Part shown: one piece after another, positions 17,082 through 25,954 of the stretch
Layout of the letters: every line of letters starts with the position of its first letter
Position numbering within the stretch: the first letter of the stretch is position 1
DNA from: Haematomicrobium sanguinis DSM 21259
GTDB lineage: Bacteria > Actinomycetota > Actinomycetes > Actinomycetales > Micrococcaceae
Length of the DNA: 64,000 nt
Assembly: GCF_000688395.1 (NCBI RefSeq)
Contig: NZ_JIAG01000003.1
Coordinates: 206,329 to 270,328 of the forward strand
Direction: 5' to 3'
The notes under the pieces: model-generated
Databases searched by the model: none
Seen by the model: the letters and a program-made list of their open reading frames with translations, nothing else
What the model was told of the DNA's origin: nothing
Made by a program: the position numbers and the translations under genes

Positions 17082-18995
17082 ATGGCCGGGCTGATTAAAC
17101 GCGAAGACATCGATGAGGTGCGCCGCCGCACCGACATCAAGGAAGTAGTGGAGTCCTACGTCTCGCTGAAGCGTGCAGGGGTGGGATCCTATAAAGGCTT
17201 GTGCCCTTTCCACGACGAACGCAGCCCGAGCTTCAATGTGCGCCCGCAACACGGCACGTATCACTGTTTCGGGTGCGGCGAAGGCGGGGACGTCATCGAA
17301 TTCTTGATGAAGTTAGACCACACCTCCTTTTCCGAAACGGTGGAAAAGCTTGCCGGGCGCATCGGGTACGAGTTGCACTATGAGGACGGCGGCAGCGGCC
17401 CGAGCAAGGAGGAGCACGGGCGACGCCAGCGGCTGTTGGACGCGCACAAAATCGCCGACGAGTTCTTCCAATCCCAACTCGGCTCGCCCGAAGCGCTCGT
17501 GGCCCGGCAGTTTTTAGCCGGCCGGGACTTTGACCGCGCCGCCGCCGAACAGTTCAGTGTCGGGTATGCGCCGCAAGGGTGGGACTCGCTCCTGAAAGTG
17601 TTGCGCGGACGCGGTTTCCGCGACGACGAGCTCAAACACACCGGCATGTTCTCTCAGGGCTCCGACGGCTCACGCATGTACGACCGTTTCCGCGGCCGGC
17701 TGATCTGGCCAATCCGCGACATCACCGGGCAAACCATCGGGTTCGGTGCGCGCAAACTCTATGACGAGGACCAGGGCCCCAAATACCTCAACACTCCCGA
17801 GACGCCGCTGTATAAAAAGTCTCAGGTGCTCTACGGAATTGACCTCGCACGCAAGTCCATCACCACTTCCCGGCAGCTGGTGGTCGTCGAGGGGTACACG
17901 GACGTCATGGCCGCCCACCTTTCCGGGGTGAGTACCGCAGTCGCCACTTGCGGCACCGCTTTTGGGGCGGACCACATCCGGGTGGCACGGCGCCTCTTAA
18001 CCGATGACGGTTCCGGCGGGGAAGTGATCTTCACCTTTGACGGCGACGCGGCCGGACAGAAGGCGGCGCTCCGGGCGTTCAAGGAAGACCAGCGTTTCTT
18101 GGCGCAAACCTATGTCGCGGTGGAGCCGTCCGGGGCGGACCCGTGCGACTTGCGCAAGTCCGGGGGCCCGGAAGCGGTACGCGGGTTGATCGAGGCGAAG
18201 CGCCCGCTCTTTGAATTCGCCATCAAGGCCTCGTTCGCGCAAATGAACTTGGACACCGGCGAGGGGCAGCTCAAGGCGTTGCGCATGGCGGCACCGGTCG
18301 TGGCGCAGATCCGCGACTCGAGCCTCCGCCAGGTTTACACCCGGGAACTGTCCAAATGGTTGGGCATGCAGTTTTTGGATCACTCCCAAGTGGAGCGAGC
18401 GGTCGCCCACGCGGTGAAATCCGGCGCGAAACCGGAAGTTCCGCCAGAGAATGCCCAGGTTCGCCAAGAACCCGGGGGCCATGAGGGTGAGGCGAGTGTC
18501 GCCGTCGTGCCTCAATTTGAAAAGCCGAACATGGCGGACCCCAACGTGCGGCTGGAACATGATGCGCTGGTGGCGTTGCTGCAGTATCCGCATCTGGTGA
18601 CCGAGCAGCAGTGGGGGCAATTTGTGGCCGCTCCGCTGAGCGTGGAGGCGTTTGCGGCGGTGCAGTCGGCGATGAAGGGCGCGAGCGTGTACCGGGGGAG
18701 CGGGACCGATTGGATTGAGCATGTGCGCGCCGGTGTGCCGGATGTGCTGGCCGGGTATGTGACGCGGCTGGCGGTCACGCCGCTGCCCACGAGCGATGAG
18801 CGGCGGCTCGGCGATTACCTGCTGGGGCTGCTCAAGAGCCTGATTGCGGCGCGGATGAACCTGGAAAAGGCGCGGATGCTCTCGGAAATGCAGCGGCTGG
18901 ACGCGGTGGCGGATGCTGCGCGGATCACCGAGCTGAACCGCGAAATCTATCAGCTGGAGTTGCGGCGGCGGACCTTGCGGGAGCAGTCCTCGTAG
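17082..18995 (+). CDS. dnaG: DNA primase
   Basis: 637 aa. Order of domains: CHC2 zinc-binding domain with Cys41, His44, Cys62 and Cys65 (CPFH and CFGC); the catalytic core (~130-250); TOPRIM fold with VVVEGYTDVMA (~267-277) and the DGDAAGQKA metal site (~325-333); C-terminal helicase-interacting domain (~480-637). It makes RNA primers for lagging-strand synthesis with DnaB. Start chosen at the ATG after GGTGGAGG. Located between dgt and tRNA-Asn, the standard order in Micrococcales. Confidence 0.97.
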   Translation: MAGLIKREDIDEVRRRTDIKEVVESYVSLKRAGVGSYKGLCPFHDERSPSFNVRPQHGTYHCFGCGEGGDVIEFLMKLDHTSFSETVEKLAGRIGYELHYEDGGSGPSKEEHGRRQRLLDAHKIADEFFQSQLGSPEALVARQFLAGRDFDRAAAEQFSVGYAPQGWDSLLKVLRGRGFRDDELKHTGMFSQGSDGSRMYDRFRGRLIWPIRDITGQTIGFGARKLYDEDQGPKYLNTPETPLYKKSQVLYGIDLARKSITTSRQLVVVEGYTDVMAAHLSGVSTAVATCGTAFGADHIRVARRLLTDDGSGGEVIFTFDGDAAGQKAALRAFKEDQRFLAQTYVAVEPSGADPCDLRKSGGPEAVRGLIEAKRPLFEFAIKASFAQMNLDTGEGQLKALRMAAPVVAQIRDSSLRQVYTRELSKWLGMQFLDHSQVERAVAHAVKSGAKPEVPPENAQVRQEPGGHEGEASVAVVPQFEKPNMADPNVRLEHDALVALLQYPHLVTEQQWGQFVAAPLSVEAFAAVQSAMKGASVYRGSGTDWIEHVRAGVPDVLAGYVTRLAVTPLPTSDERRLGDYLLGLLKSLIAARMNLEKARMLSEMQRLDAVADAARITELNREIYQLELRRRTLREQSS

Positions 18996-19056
18996 GGTGT
19001 TGGGCGGCGCGGGGCTGTGGGTGCTGTCCGATTTCGGAATCGGCCGCGGATTCTGT

Positions 19057-19062
19057 TAGAGT
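19057..19062 (+). promoter_or_regulatory. -10 box of the tRNA-Asn promoter
   Basis: TAGAGT sits 14 bases before the mature 5' end of the tRNA, with TTCGGA about 18 bp upstream as a candidate -35. Confidence 0.4.
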
Positions 19063-19076
19063 TTTATCTGTTGTTT

Positions 19077-19152
19077 TCCCCCGTAGCTCAATTGGCAGAG
19101 CATTCGACTGTTAATCGAAGGGTTACTGGTTCGAGTCCAGTCGGGGGAGCCA
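19077..19152 (+). tRNA. tRNA-Asn (anticodon GTT)
   Basis: Full cloverleaf: acceptor TCCCCCG pairs with CGGGGGA (19142-19148), a D arm with GCTC / GAGC, an anticodon loop with GTT in a TTCGA / TCGAA stem, a T arm around GGTTCGAGTCC, discriminator G and an encoded CCA at 19150-19152. It follows dnaG as in related genomes. Confidence 0.97.
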
Positions 19153-19155
19153 ACG

Positions 19156-19187
19156 GCCCCGGAACCCGCGTGATTCCGGGGCTTTTT
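19156..19187 (+). terminator. Rho-independent terminator after tRNA-Asn
   Basis: GCCCCGGAA (19156-19164) pairs with TTCCGGGGC (19174-19182), followed by TTTTTC. It starts four bases after the tRNA. Confidence 0.88.
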
Positions 19188-19266
19188 CTTTGCCTTTTGT
19201 GAGTGGCTGGACCCAAAAAAGGTCCCACCGGGAAATAACCACGGCGCCCGCAACGCTACACCAGCC

Positions 19267-20004
19267 ATGAATGTTGACATCTGGTCTGATATTGCCTGCC
19301 CTTGGTGCTACATCGGAAAGCGCCGCTTCGAAAAGGCGCTCGCCGATTTCCCGCACAAGGACCAGGTCAACGTCACCTGGCACAGCTTCCAACTCGACCC
19401 GAACCTGCCCGAACACTTCGATGGCACCGAGGCCGAATACCTCTCAGCACGCAAAGGCATGCCGATCGAACAGGTCGAGGCCATGTTTGCGCATGTCAAG
19501 AGCGAAGCCGCAAAGGAGGGTCTCGCTTATGACTTCGACGCGCTCAAGGTCGCCAATAGCTTCCTGGGGCACCAGTTATTGCATCTGGCCCAAGAAAACG
19601 GTCTCGGCAGCGAGGCCAAGGAAGCTCTCCTCTCCGCGCACTTTGAACACGGCAAGGACATTGGCAGTGTGGATGAGCTGGTCGCGATTGCCCAACAGAT
19701 CGGCATGGACCCGGTAGCGGTTCGCAGCGCCCTCGAGATCAATTCGAAGGCCGAGGAGGTCCGTGAAGACATTGCCCGGGCCGGGCAACTTGGCATTCAG
19801 GGCGTCCCGTTCTTCGTGTTCGACATGAGCCTTGCGCTTTTCGGTGCACAACCGGTCGAGGTTTTCCGCCAGGTTCTTGACGAGGCTTGGGCAAAATCGC
19901 CGAAATTGCAGATGGCTAACGTGCCCGGAGCGCAATCGGGCACCGCTAACAGCGCCGAAAACCAGGACCCCAACGTCTGCGGCCCCGACGGCTGCACCAT
20001 CTAA
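19267..20004 (+). CDS. DsbA-family oxidoreductase (FrnE-like)
   Basis: 245 aa with no signal peptide, so cytoplasmic. The thioredoxin-fold active site is CPWC at residues 11-14, followed by the long helical insertion typical of FrnE/2-hydroxychromene isomerase-like DsbA proteins; the cis-Pro loop is QGVPFFVF (~178-185). A C-terminal Cys motif (NVCGPDGCTI) near the end could form a second redox pair. Likely a cytoplasmic disulfide oxidoreductase or isomerase with an unknown partner. Stands alone between the tRNA terminator and a convergent gene. Confidence 0.88.
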   Translation: MNVDIWSDIACPWCYIGKRRFEKALADFPHKDQVNVTWHSFQLDPNLPEHFDGTEAEYLSARKGMPIEQVEAMFAHVKSEAAKEGLAYDFDALKVANSFLGHQLLHLAQENGLGSEAKEALLSAHFEHGKDIGSVDELVAIAQQIGMDPVAVRSALEINSKAEEVREDIARAGQLGIQGVPFFVFDMSLALFGAQPVEVFRQVLDEAWAKSPKLQMANVPGAQSGTANSAENQDPNVCGPDGCTI

Positions 20005-20036
20005 ACCAGCCGAACTAGCTGAGCCAGCCAAACCAG

Positions 20037-20738
20037 CTAGAGCAGCGACCCCTGCGACGCCACCGGCTCCATCAATTCGGGCCCTTGATTCCGCGGGTTC
20101 CCCACCGCTTTCCCGACCTCATACCAGGACAGCTCCGGCTGGTTGTCCACGGCGTCCTGCAAAATTGCGGCGACCTCATCGGGCGAATCGATCGAGGGGT
20201 CGAGCCACGCATCGCGCAAATTCGGTGGCATGATCACCGGAATGCGGTCATGTAGCCACTGCATCCGTTCCGGCGCGGGCGCGGTAATGATGGTCATCGA
20301 TGCGCCCCATCGCGAATTGTCCTCATACAAACACGCGAACGTGATCATGGTGTCCGGCAGGTACACAAAATACGGTGTCTTGACCTTGCCCACGGTTTGC
20401 CACTCGTAATAACCAAGCGCCGGTCCAAGAGCACGCCGGGACTTGAATGCGTTGCGAAAGGACGGCTTTTCCGCCACTGTCTCCATCCGCGCGTTAAACG
20501 TCCGGGAGGCAAAGGACGCTTCTTTCGCCCACGCAGGCAAAAGCCCAAAGCGCGCATCAAAGGACTCGCGCTTGCCGCCCACATCGCGAATGGCCTGCAC
20601 AATCTGCGTCGGCGCGACATTGAAGAACAGGAAGTCACGCCAATTGGGGCGTTGAAAGAAGTCCGGGTCCAAGGCCAAGATCGCATCGACATGATCCTGC
20701 TCGGCCCGCGTCTTTACCGTGACAAACCGTCCGCACAT
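20037..20738 (-). CDS. SOS response-associated peptidase (HMCES/YedK)
   Basis: 233 aa. Cys2, the residue that becomes the N-terminus after Met removal, links covalently to abasic sites in single-stranded DNA. Other SRAP hallmarks are NVAPTQ (Asn40), FNARMETVAEKP (Asn82, Arg84, Glu86), YYEW (110-113) and the His in WLHDRIPVIMP (~163-173). It protects abasic sites from nucleases and error-prone repair. No LexA box was recognised upstream. Convergent with the FrnE-like gene. Confidence 0.93.
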   Translation of the reverse strand: MCGRFVTVKTRAEQDHVDAILALDPDFFQRPNWRDFLFFNVAPTQIVQAIRDVGGKRESFDARFGLLPAWAKEASFASRTFNARMETVAEKPSFRNAFKSRRALGPALGYYEWQTVGKVKTPYFVYLPDTMITFACLYEDNSRWGASMTIITAPAPERMQWLHDRIPVIMPPNLRDAWLDPSIDSPDEVAAILQDAVDNQPELSWYEVGKAVGNPRNQGPELMEPVASQGSLL

Positions 20739-20776
20739 GTTTCCACTTTAAGCCCGGCGCGGCTCAGCCTTTCCCG

Positions 20777-22000
20777 CTACCCCTCCAGCGCCGGCACCGT
20801 CCACGGCCGGATAATCAACCACAAACACGCCGCCGCGGCCACGATACACAGGAACATCACCGAGCCCATCGCCGCCACCGAGATCCCAATCGCCCCCACA
20901 ATCGGAGACACGATCCCGGACATCCCAAACGTGATCGCGCCCATCAAGGACGCAGCGGTCCCGGCCTGCGCCCCGTTATTAATAAGCGCCAACACCTGGA
21001 CGCACGGGAAGGTCGCGCCCGCGCCAAGAATGTAAAACCACAACGGCAGCACAACTCCCCAGAGCCCCATCTCGGCGCGATCTAGCACCACAATCAGTCC
21101 GGACATGACCAACATCAAGCTGGTCGACATGATCAGCACGCGCGCCACACCGATACGCCGAATGAGCCGCGAGGACGTCTGCACGCCGATCATCACGGCG
21201 AGCGAATTGATCGCAAAGAACAGCCCAAAACCAATTTCGGAGAATCCAAATCCTTCCCGGAACAGGAAGGACGCGCTGGAAAGATAGACAAAGAGCGCAC
21301 CAAAGTTGAATCCACCCAGCAGCACCACGCCCACATAGATTCGGTCGCTCAACACGGCCTTGTACCGCTGCCATGCGGTCACATCGCCCACCGCACGTGC
21401 CACCCGGGGCCGCGTCTCGGCAATCAGCGTCCACACCGCCACTGCCATCACCGCACCGTAAATGCTCAAGAACCAGAACACCACCGGCCACGGCGCCACG
21501 GCCACAATGACCGAACCCAACAGCGGCGCGATGATCGGCGCCAAACCGGTCACGAGCGCCGAGTAGGAGAGAATCTTCACCAACTGATTGCCGTGAAACA
21601 GGTCGCGAATAATCGCCATCGCCACCACGCCGGACCCCGCCGCGCCGATACCTTGCAGCAACCGGAACACGAGCAGCATTGTCACGTCGGTCGAAAGCGC
21701 GGCGCCTACCGACGCCACAATGTGCAGGGTCGTGGTGATCTTCAGCGGCAGAATCCGCCCCACCTTATCCGAGAGCGGCCCCATAAATAGCTGCCCGGAC
21801 GCAAAACCAATAATGGTCGCGGTCAAGGTCAGCTGAATCGCCACATCCGAGACACCCATGGAATCGCGAATCTCCGGGAACGCCGGCAAGTACATGTCGA
21901 TCGTGAACGGCCCGAGCGCGGTCAGCATCCCCAAAATAATGATCAGCCGGATTTTCTCGGGGCGAGTCATGGCGTTGCCGGGGGAGTCAAAAGAAGTCAC
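20777..22000 (-). CDS. Bcr/CflA-type multidrug efflux MFS transporter
   Basis: 407 aa from the GTG at 22000. Twelve predicted helices; the opening LTALGPFTIDMYLPAFPEI (~26-44) is the hallmark of the Bcr/CflA drug:H+ antiporters, and GPLSDKVGRILPLK (~76-89) is the MFS loop 2-3 motif. It probably exports antibiotics or metabolites (family: bicyclomycin, chloramphenicol, sulfonamides). The frame is open to 22042, but TAGGAT at 22006-22011 sits five bases before the GTG, favouring a leaderless start there. Confidence 0.9.
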   Translation of the reverse strand: MTSFDSPGNAMTRPEKIRLIIILGMLTALGPFTIDMYLPAFPEIRDSMGVSDVAIQLTLTATIIGFASGQLFMGPLSDKVGRILPLKITTTLHIVASVGAALSTDVTMLLVFRLLQGIGAAGSGVVAMAIIRDLFHGNQLVKILSYSALVTGLAPIIAPLLGSVIVAVAPWPVVFWFLSIYGAVMAVAVWTLIAETRPRVARAVGDVTAWQRYKAVLSDRIYVGVVLLGGFNFGALFVYLSSASFLFREGFGFSEIGFGLFFAINSLAVMIGVQTSSRLIRRIGVARVLIMSTSLMLVMSGLIVVLDRAEMGLWGVVLPLWFYILGAGATFPCVQVLALINNGAQAGTAASLMGAITFGMSGIVSPIVGAIGISVAAMGSVMFLCIVAAAACLWLIIRPWTVPALEG

Positions 22001-22005
22001 ACAAC

Positions 22006-22011
22006 ATCCTA
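22006..22011 (-). promoter_or_regulatory. -10 box of a leaderless promoter for the efflux gene
   Basis: TAGGAT read on the minus strand (22011 to 22006) with five bases to the GTG at 22000. It decides the start of the transporter gene. Confidence 0.45.
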
Positions 22012-22171
22012 GAAAGACGCGAAAAAAAGAGGAGTGAGCCAAGAGTGATTGGCGTTCCCCATTCTATCCGATTAGTTCACCGAGGAAACTACCGCACGCG
22101 CCCAAGAGGTGTGAAATGATAAAAGTCTAGGAAACTGTGTAGGTTATTCGGTTCAGATTCGGAGTTTGTTT

Positions 22172-22999
22172 ATGAGCACCCCCACGCGAAGTGGAGCACC
22201 TAGCCGCCGAACCCCGGCGCTCACGCACCTCACGCAGGACATGGCGCACCTCGCACCGCGCCAGCTGAGTGACGAGATCGCACTGGCGAAACTCGAGCTT
22301 CAGGGCACGGCTAAACATTTCGCAATCTCCGGTGTCGCGGGCGTCATCGCGCTCGCCTTCCTCGGTTTGCTCACCATCGCCCTGGTCGTCGCCGCGATCA
22401 TGGGCCTCGCGACCATCATGGCCCCATGGCTCGCCGCGCTCATCGTTGCCGCCGCGTTCCTTGTCATCATCGGCATTGTCGCCCTGATCGCCTACCTCAA
22501 CGTAAAGAAGGCGCTCCCGGTCCCGCCCATCGAGGCAATCCGCGGCATCAAATATGACCTCGGAGTCATCCGCGCCGGCAGCAATTTTGATCCGGCCACC
22601 TTGGATGAAAAGAAGAACAACGGCGATACCTCCGAAGATTCAGACGGCACCGAAGGTGCCGAAAAAGACGGGGACGAAGAACCCAAAGAGCCGGCACCCA
22701 CTCGTGAAGAACTGGAGAGCCGCCTCTCCGAACGCCGTGCGCACATGGTTCAGGTTCGCGATGGCCTCGGGCGCAAGCTGGATGTCAAGGCCCAAGCCGA
22801 AGACTTGGCGCAGGAGGCCAAGGATCGTGCCGATCATCTCAAGAGCCAAGTCGTTTCCTTCTTCGATTCCGGTTCCAGCGCTCAATCTCGCACCGATGCA
22901 CAAGAATTTTTGACCGAACGGTGGAAGCCGCTCGCTCTTCTCGGAGCATCGCTCATTGCCATCGTGGTGTGGACCGCAAAACTCTTCAAGTCAAAATAG
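22172..22999 (+). CDS. Phage-holin-like / DUF3618 membrane protein
   Basis: 275 aa from the ATG at 22172; GGAG at ~22157 is a plausible ribosome site. Residues ~25-115 form a holin-like superfamily III unit (LSDEIALAKLEL amphipathic helix, then two helices at ~50-75 and 80-105). A long acidic linker (~140-180, DTSEDSDGTEGAEKDGDEE) leads to a DUF3618-like helical part (REELESRLSERRAHMVQVRDGL) and a final helix (~248-268). Chromosomal copies like this are common in actinobacteria, are not prophage markers, and are thought to act at the envelope. Confidence 0.78.
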   Translation: MSTPTRSGAPSRRTPALTHLTQDMAHLAPRQLSDEIALAKLELQGTAKHFAISGVAGVIALAFLGLLTIALVVAAIMGLATIMAPWLAALIVAAAFLVIIGIVALIAYLNVKKALPVPPIEAIRGIKYDLGVIRAGSNFDPATLDEKKNNGDTSEDSDGTEGAEKDGDEEPKEPAPTREELESRLSERRAHMVQVRDGLGRKLDVKAQAEDLAQEAKDRADHLKSQVVSFFDSGSSAQSRTDAQEFLTERWKPLALLGASLIAIVVWTAKLFKSK

Positions 23000-23065
23000 G
23001 ATGAGATCAGCGCCGCGCCATCACCGCGGCACCAGGATGTCGAGGAACAACTTGTGGGGAGGTGA

Positions 23066-23674
23066 ATGGTGAAACTCATCGGTGCAGGCGCCCGTGACGG
23101 GGTTGAATTGGTAGAACGCAATACGTTCTGGACCATCCCCAATTTCATTACCGTTCTCCGCTTTTGCCTGGTCCCCGTTTTTGTGTGGCTTATCGCCCAG
23201 GAAAATTATGGGGCCGCGGTGATTGTCCTGGTGGTGTTGGGCTCCACCGACTGGGTGGACGGCTATTTGGCCCGCCGGCTCAATATGGTGTCTTCGGTCG
23301 GTAAGTGGCTGGACCCGATGGCCGATCGCCTGGCCCTCATCATTGTGGCGATCACCTTTGTGGTTTCGGGTATTGCTCCGCTGTGGCTCGTGCTCAGCAT
23401 CGTGATCCCAGATGCGATCCTCATTATTAACGCGCTCGTCCTGTTCCGCGGAAATCCCAATCTTCCGGTCAGTGTTCTCGGCAAAGTGCGCACCGCGCTA
23501 TTGCTGATCGGCACGCCGCTTTTGTTGCTGTATCGGGTCCCCGGATTCCAGGCGGAATGGTTGAATATTACCGCGCACGTCATCTTGATTATCGGGTGTG
23601 TGGGGCACGTGATTGCCGCCGGTGATTACTTGATAAAGGCGTGGCAAAAATACCGTGAGGAAGAATCTGCATGA
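23066..23674 (+). CDS. CDP-alcohol phosphatidyltransferase (PgsA-like)
   Basis: 202 aa integral membrane enzyme with the complete signature D-G-x2-A-R-x8-G-x3-D-x3-D at Asp65 to Asp87 (DGYLAR, GKWLDPMAD). It transfers a phosphatidyl group from CDP-diacylglycerol to an alcohol; glycerol phosphate (PgsA) or an inositol phosphate are candidates and cannot be told apart by eye. It overlaps the next gene by ATGA, so the two are translationally coupled. cdsA, which makes the substrate, lies at 42 kb. Confidence 0.88.
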   Translation: MVKLIGAGARDGVELVERNTFWTIPNFITVLRFCLVPVFVWLIAQENYGAAVIVLVVLGSTDWVDGYLARRLNMVSSVGKWLDPMADRLALIIVAITFVVSGIAPLWLVLSIVIPDAILIINALVLFRGNPNLPVSVLGKVRTALLLIGTPLLLLYRVPGFQAEWLNITAHVILIIGCVGHVIAAGDYLIKAWQKYREEESA

Positions 23675-24564
23675 CCTTAGTGGCCATACTCTTGGCTCTC
23701 GGCGGCGCCGTGGGGCTTGCCATCGGGTCTCAGCGCCAAGGATCGGCAGTCAAGGCGAGCACCGGTGGACTGGACCTCGGCTCGAAAGGATTCACGCGCT
23801 TACTGCGTAATCCTCGCTGGTTACTCGGACTCTTCCTGCTGGTGGCAGGAATGGCGATGAACGCCGTCGCACTTGCCATTGCGCCGTTGACCGTTGTTCA
23901 ACCGATTGGTGCCATAGCGTTGGTGATTACCACCTTTGTCAACGCGAAGGATCAGGGCATACGGCTGAATCGCATGACCATTGTGTCGGTGATTTTGTGC
24001 GTGGTGGGTAGCGCCGGTTTTGTGCTCTTGGCGGTCACGGCGACGAGGGGCAAGGAAGCGACGAGCGTGCAGCAGGAGCTCACGATCGTTGTGCTGGTAG
24101 CGATTGTGGTGGCGTTGTTCGGGTTCTTAGCGTTTACCTTCAAGCGCCGGATGAGCGCGTTTATCTACATTGTGGGTGCCGGTGTTCTCTTTGGCATGGT
24201 GGCGGTGATGACCAAGATCATTGCCTCGCACTTACTGGACCCGAACGGCCGGACGTTCCTGAACATCCCCATCTATTCCGTGCTGGCGATTGCGGCGGCC
24301 GGGGCGCTGGGTGCGTGGTTCGTGCAAAGCGCCTATGCGCTGGGTCCGCCGGACCTCGTGATTGCCGGCCTCACGGTGATCGATCCGATGGTCGGAATAG
24401 CCGTGGGCATCATCATATTGAATGAATTACGCCCCGATGTCGCGCCGGTCTCGGCGATTGGCATGGTTGCGATGGGAATCGTTGCTATCGTAGGGGTCAT
24501 TATGTTGTCCAGGCATCACCCCGATGTGCTGGAACGCAAGCGAAAAGCACGTAAGCGTGCCTAA
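23671..24564 (+). CDS. DMT/NIPA-like transporter
   Basis: 297 aa, about nine membrane helices, coupled to the phosphatidyltransferase gene by a 4 bp overlap. The pattern (ALAIAPLTVVQPIGAIALV near 68-86, QSAYALGPPDLVIAGLTVIDPMVGI near 215-239) fits the EamA/DMT superfamily group related to NIPA magnesium transporters. The substrate is unknown. The strict coupling suggests a role in envelope lipid traffic, but this is inference. Confidence 0.75.
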   Translation: MTLVAILLALGGAVGLAIGSQRQGSAVKASTGGLDLGSKGFTRLLRNPRWLLGLFLLVAGMAMNAVALAIAPLTVVQPIGAIALVITTFVNAKDQGIRLNRMTIVSVILCVVGSAGFVLLAVTATRGKEATSVQQELTIVVLVAIVVALFGFLAFTFKRRMSAFIYIVGAGVLFGMVAVMTKIIASHLLDPNGRTFLNIPIYSVLAIAAAGALGAWFVQSAYALGPPDLVIAGLTVIDPMVGIAVGIIILNELRPDVAPVSAIGMVAMGIVAIVGVIMLSRHHPDVLERKRKARKRA

Positions 24565-24638
24565 AACGCGCGTGCGGAAACGGGTCCGATCGGCCTGAAG
24601 CGAAGCTCGCGCAGAAGAACACCCGAGGAATCCGTTTA

Positions 24639-25853
24639 GTGAGCGAGCAAGCTGCCAAGAAACCGTTGAAAATTTTGATTGCTGCGGACACGTATCCGCC
24701 GGACGTCAACGGTGCAGCGCAATTTTGTCGACGACTCGCGCTGGGAATGAGCGGGCGCGGCCACGAAGTTCATGTGCTGGCTGCGCGCAACAATAAGGGG
24801 CCGAGTTTTACCGAGGTGCGCCCGGAGGCGTATGTGCACCGGTTGCGTTCGCACTCCATTTTCACCCACCCCACGTACCGGTTGTGTCTGCCGTGGGAGA
24901 TCACCGGGGAAATCAAGGCGCTTTTCGATAAGGTGCAGCCGGATGTGGTGCATATTCAGTGCCATTACATGATTGGTAAGGCCGCGATCGAAGAGGCCAC
25001 TCGCCGCGGTATCAGGGTCATTGCCACCAACCATTTCATGCCGGAAAATCTCAACCCTTTCCTGCCCTTCCCGGACTGGTTCTTGAAGATCGTGGCCAAG
25101 AACTCCTGGCGAGACATGGGCAAGATCATGGGCAAGGCCGCCGTGGTCACCACCCCAACCCCGCTTGCCGCCAGGGCCATGCGCGATCACGCATTCTTGC
25201 ACGAGGTGATGCCGCTCTCCAACGGCATCGACGCGGCCGCCTATGAGAAGAAGCCGGGCGAAAAGGTAGAAAAGAACCCGTACCCGACGGTGCTCTTTGC
25301 CGGGCGCATCGCCGAAGAGAAGAACATCGACGTGCTGATCGACGCAGTATCGAAAACCGATCCGGCCCTCAACATTCACTTGGAAATCGTAGGCGGGGGA
25401 GAGGTCCGCCCCGCGCTGGAGGCACAAGTGGAGCGTTTGGGGCTCGGCGGCCGGGTAAAGTTCTTGGGCATGATTCCGGACGAAGAGTTGCGCGAGGCCT
25501 ACCTGCGTGCCGACCTCTTTGTCATGCCGGGGACCGCGGAACTGCAGTCCTTGGTGACTCTGGAGGCGATGAGCGCGTCGACGCCGGTATTGCTGGCGGA
25601 CGCGATGGCTCTCCCGCACTTGGTCGATGAGGGCGTCAACGGCCACCTGTTTACCCCCGGCGACTCGGACCAGCTGGCAGGGCAGATCGAGGAATTCTTC
25701 CGCTCTTCGCATCAGAAGCGCTCCGCCATGGGCCGGGCGAGCCGGAAAATGGTGGAGCCGCACTCCATCGCCTCGACGCATGAGGTTTTTGAGAAGCTCT
25801 ATTACGGTGAGCCGGTCACCTTTGACTTCCCGGACTATTCGCATCACGCCTGA
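24639..25853 (+). CDS. Glycosyltransferase family 4
   Basis: 404 aa from a GTG with a GAGGAA ribosome site. GT-B fold: acceptor domain with DTYPPDVNGAAQFCRRLALG (~18-37), nucleotide-sugar domain starting LFAGRIAEEKNIDVLIDAV (~222-240) and the donor motif TAELQSLVTLEAMSASTPVL (~308-327). The layout resembles diacylglycerol or phosphatidylinositol glycosyltransferases that use UDP-glucose or GDP-mannose. Given the neighbouring phosphatidyltransferase, glycolipid or lipoglycan synthesis is likely. Confidence 0.87.
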   Translation: MSEQAAKKPLKILIAADTYPPDVNGAAQFCRRLALGMSGRGHEVHVLAARNNKGPSFTEVRPEAYVHRLRSHSIFTHPTYRLCLPWEITGEIKALFDKVQPDVVHIQCHYMIGKAAIEEATRRGIRVIATNHFMPENLNPFLPFPDWFLKIVAKNSWRDMGKIMGKAAVVTTPTPLAARAMRDHAFLHEVMPLSNGIDAAAYEKKPGEKVEKNPYPTVLFAGRIAEEKNIDVLIDAVSKTDPALNIHLEIVGGGEVRPALEAQVERLGLGGRVKFLGMIPDEELREAYLRADLFVMPGTAELQSLVTLEAMSASTPVLLADAMALPHLVDEGVNGHLFTPGDSDQLAGQIEEFFRSSHQKRSAMGRASRKMVEPHSIASTHEVFEKLYYGEPVTFDFPDYSHHA

Positions 25854-25856
25854 TGT

Positions 25857-25889
25857 GTTCACCTAAAAGACACCTGAGGTTTCGCTAGC
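25857..25889 (+). promoter_or_regulatory. Candidate PHO box upstream of the alkaline phosphatase
   Basis: Three 11-base units in phase: GTTCACCTAAA, AGACACCTGAG and GTTTCGCTAGC. The first carries the GTTCACC core of actinobacterial PhoP sites and the others are degenerate. They lie 66-98 bp before the phosphatase ATG. Confidence 0.45.
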
Positions 25890-25954
25890 TAGACACCTTG
25901 ATTGTGAAGACTGGTTCTGCCCGTTCGCTCACAACTTTTGAGGAATAGCTAAAA

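Noticed and set aside
22172..22999. Holin-like protein as a sign of a prophage
   Set aside because: No lysin, integrase, capsid or attachment sites nearby; this protein type is a regular chromosomal gene in actinobacteria.
24636..25862. 408-codon minus-strand frame opposite the GT4 gene, and similar long frames at 10960-12606, 14651-15754, 38004-39665 and 52465-54201
   Set aside because: All lie antisense to well-recognised genes and translate to low-complexity Arg/His/Gly-rich sequence without domains.
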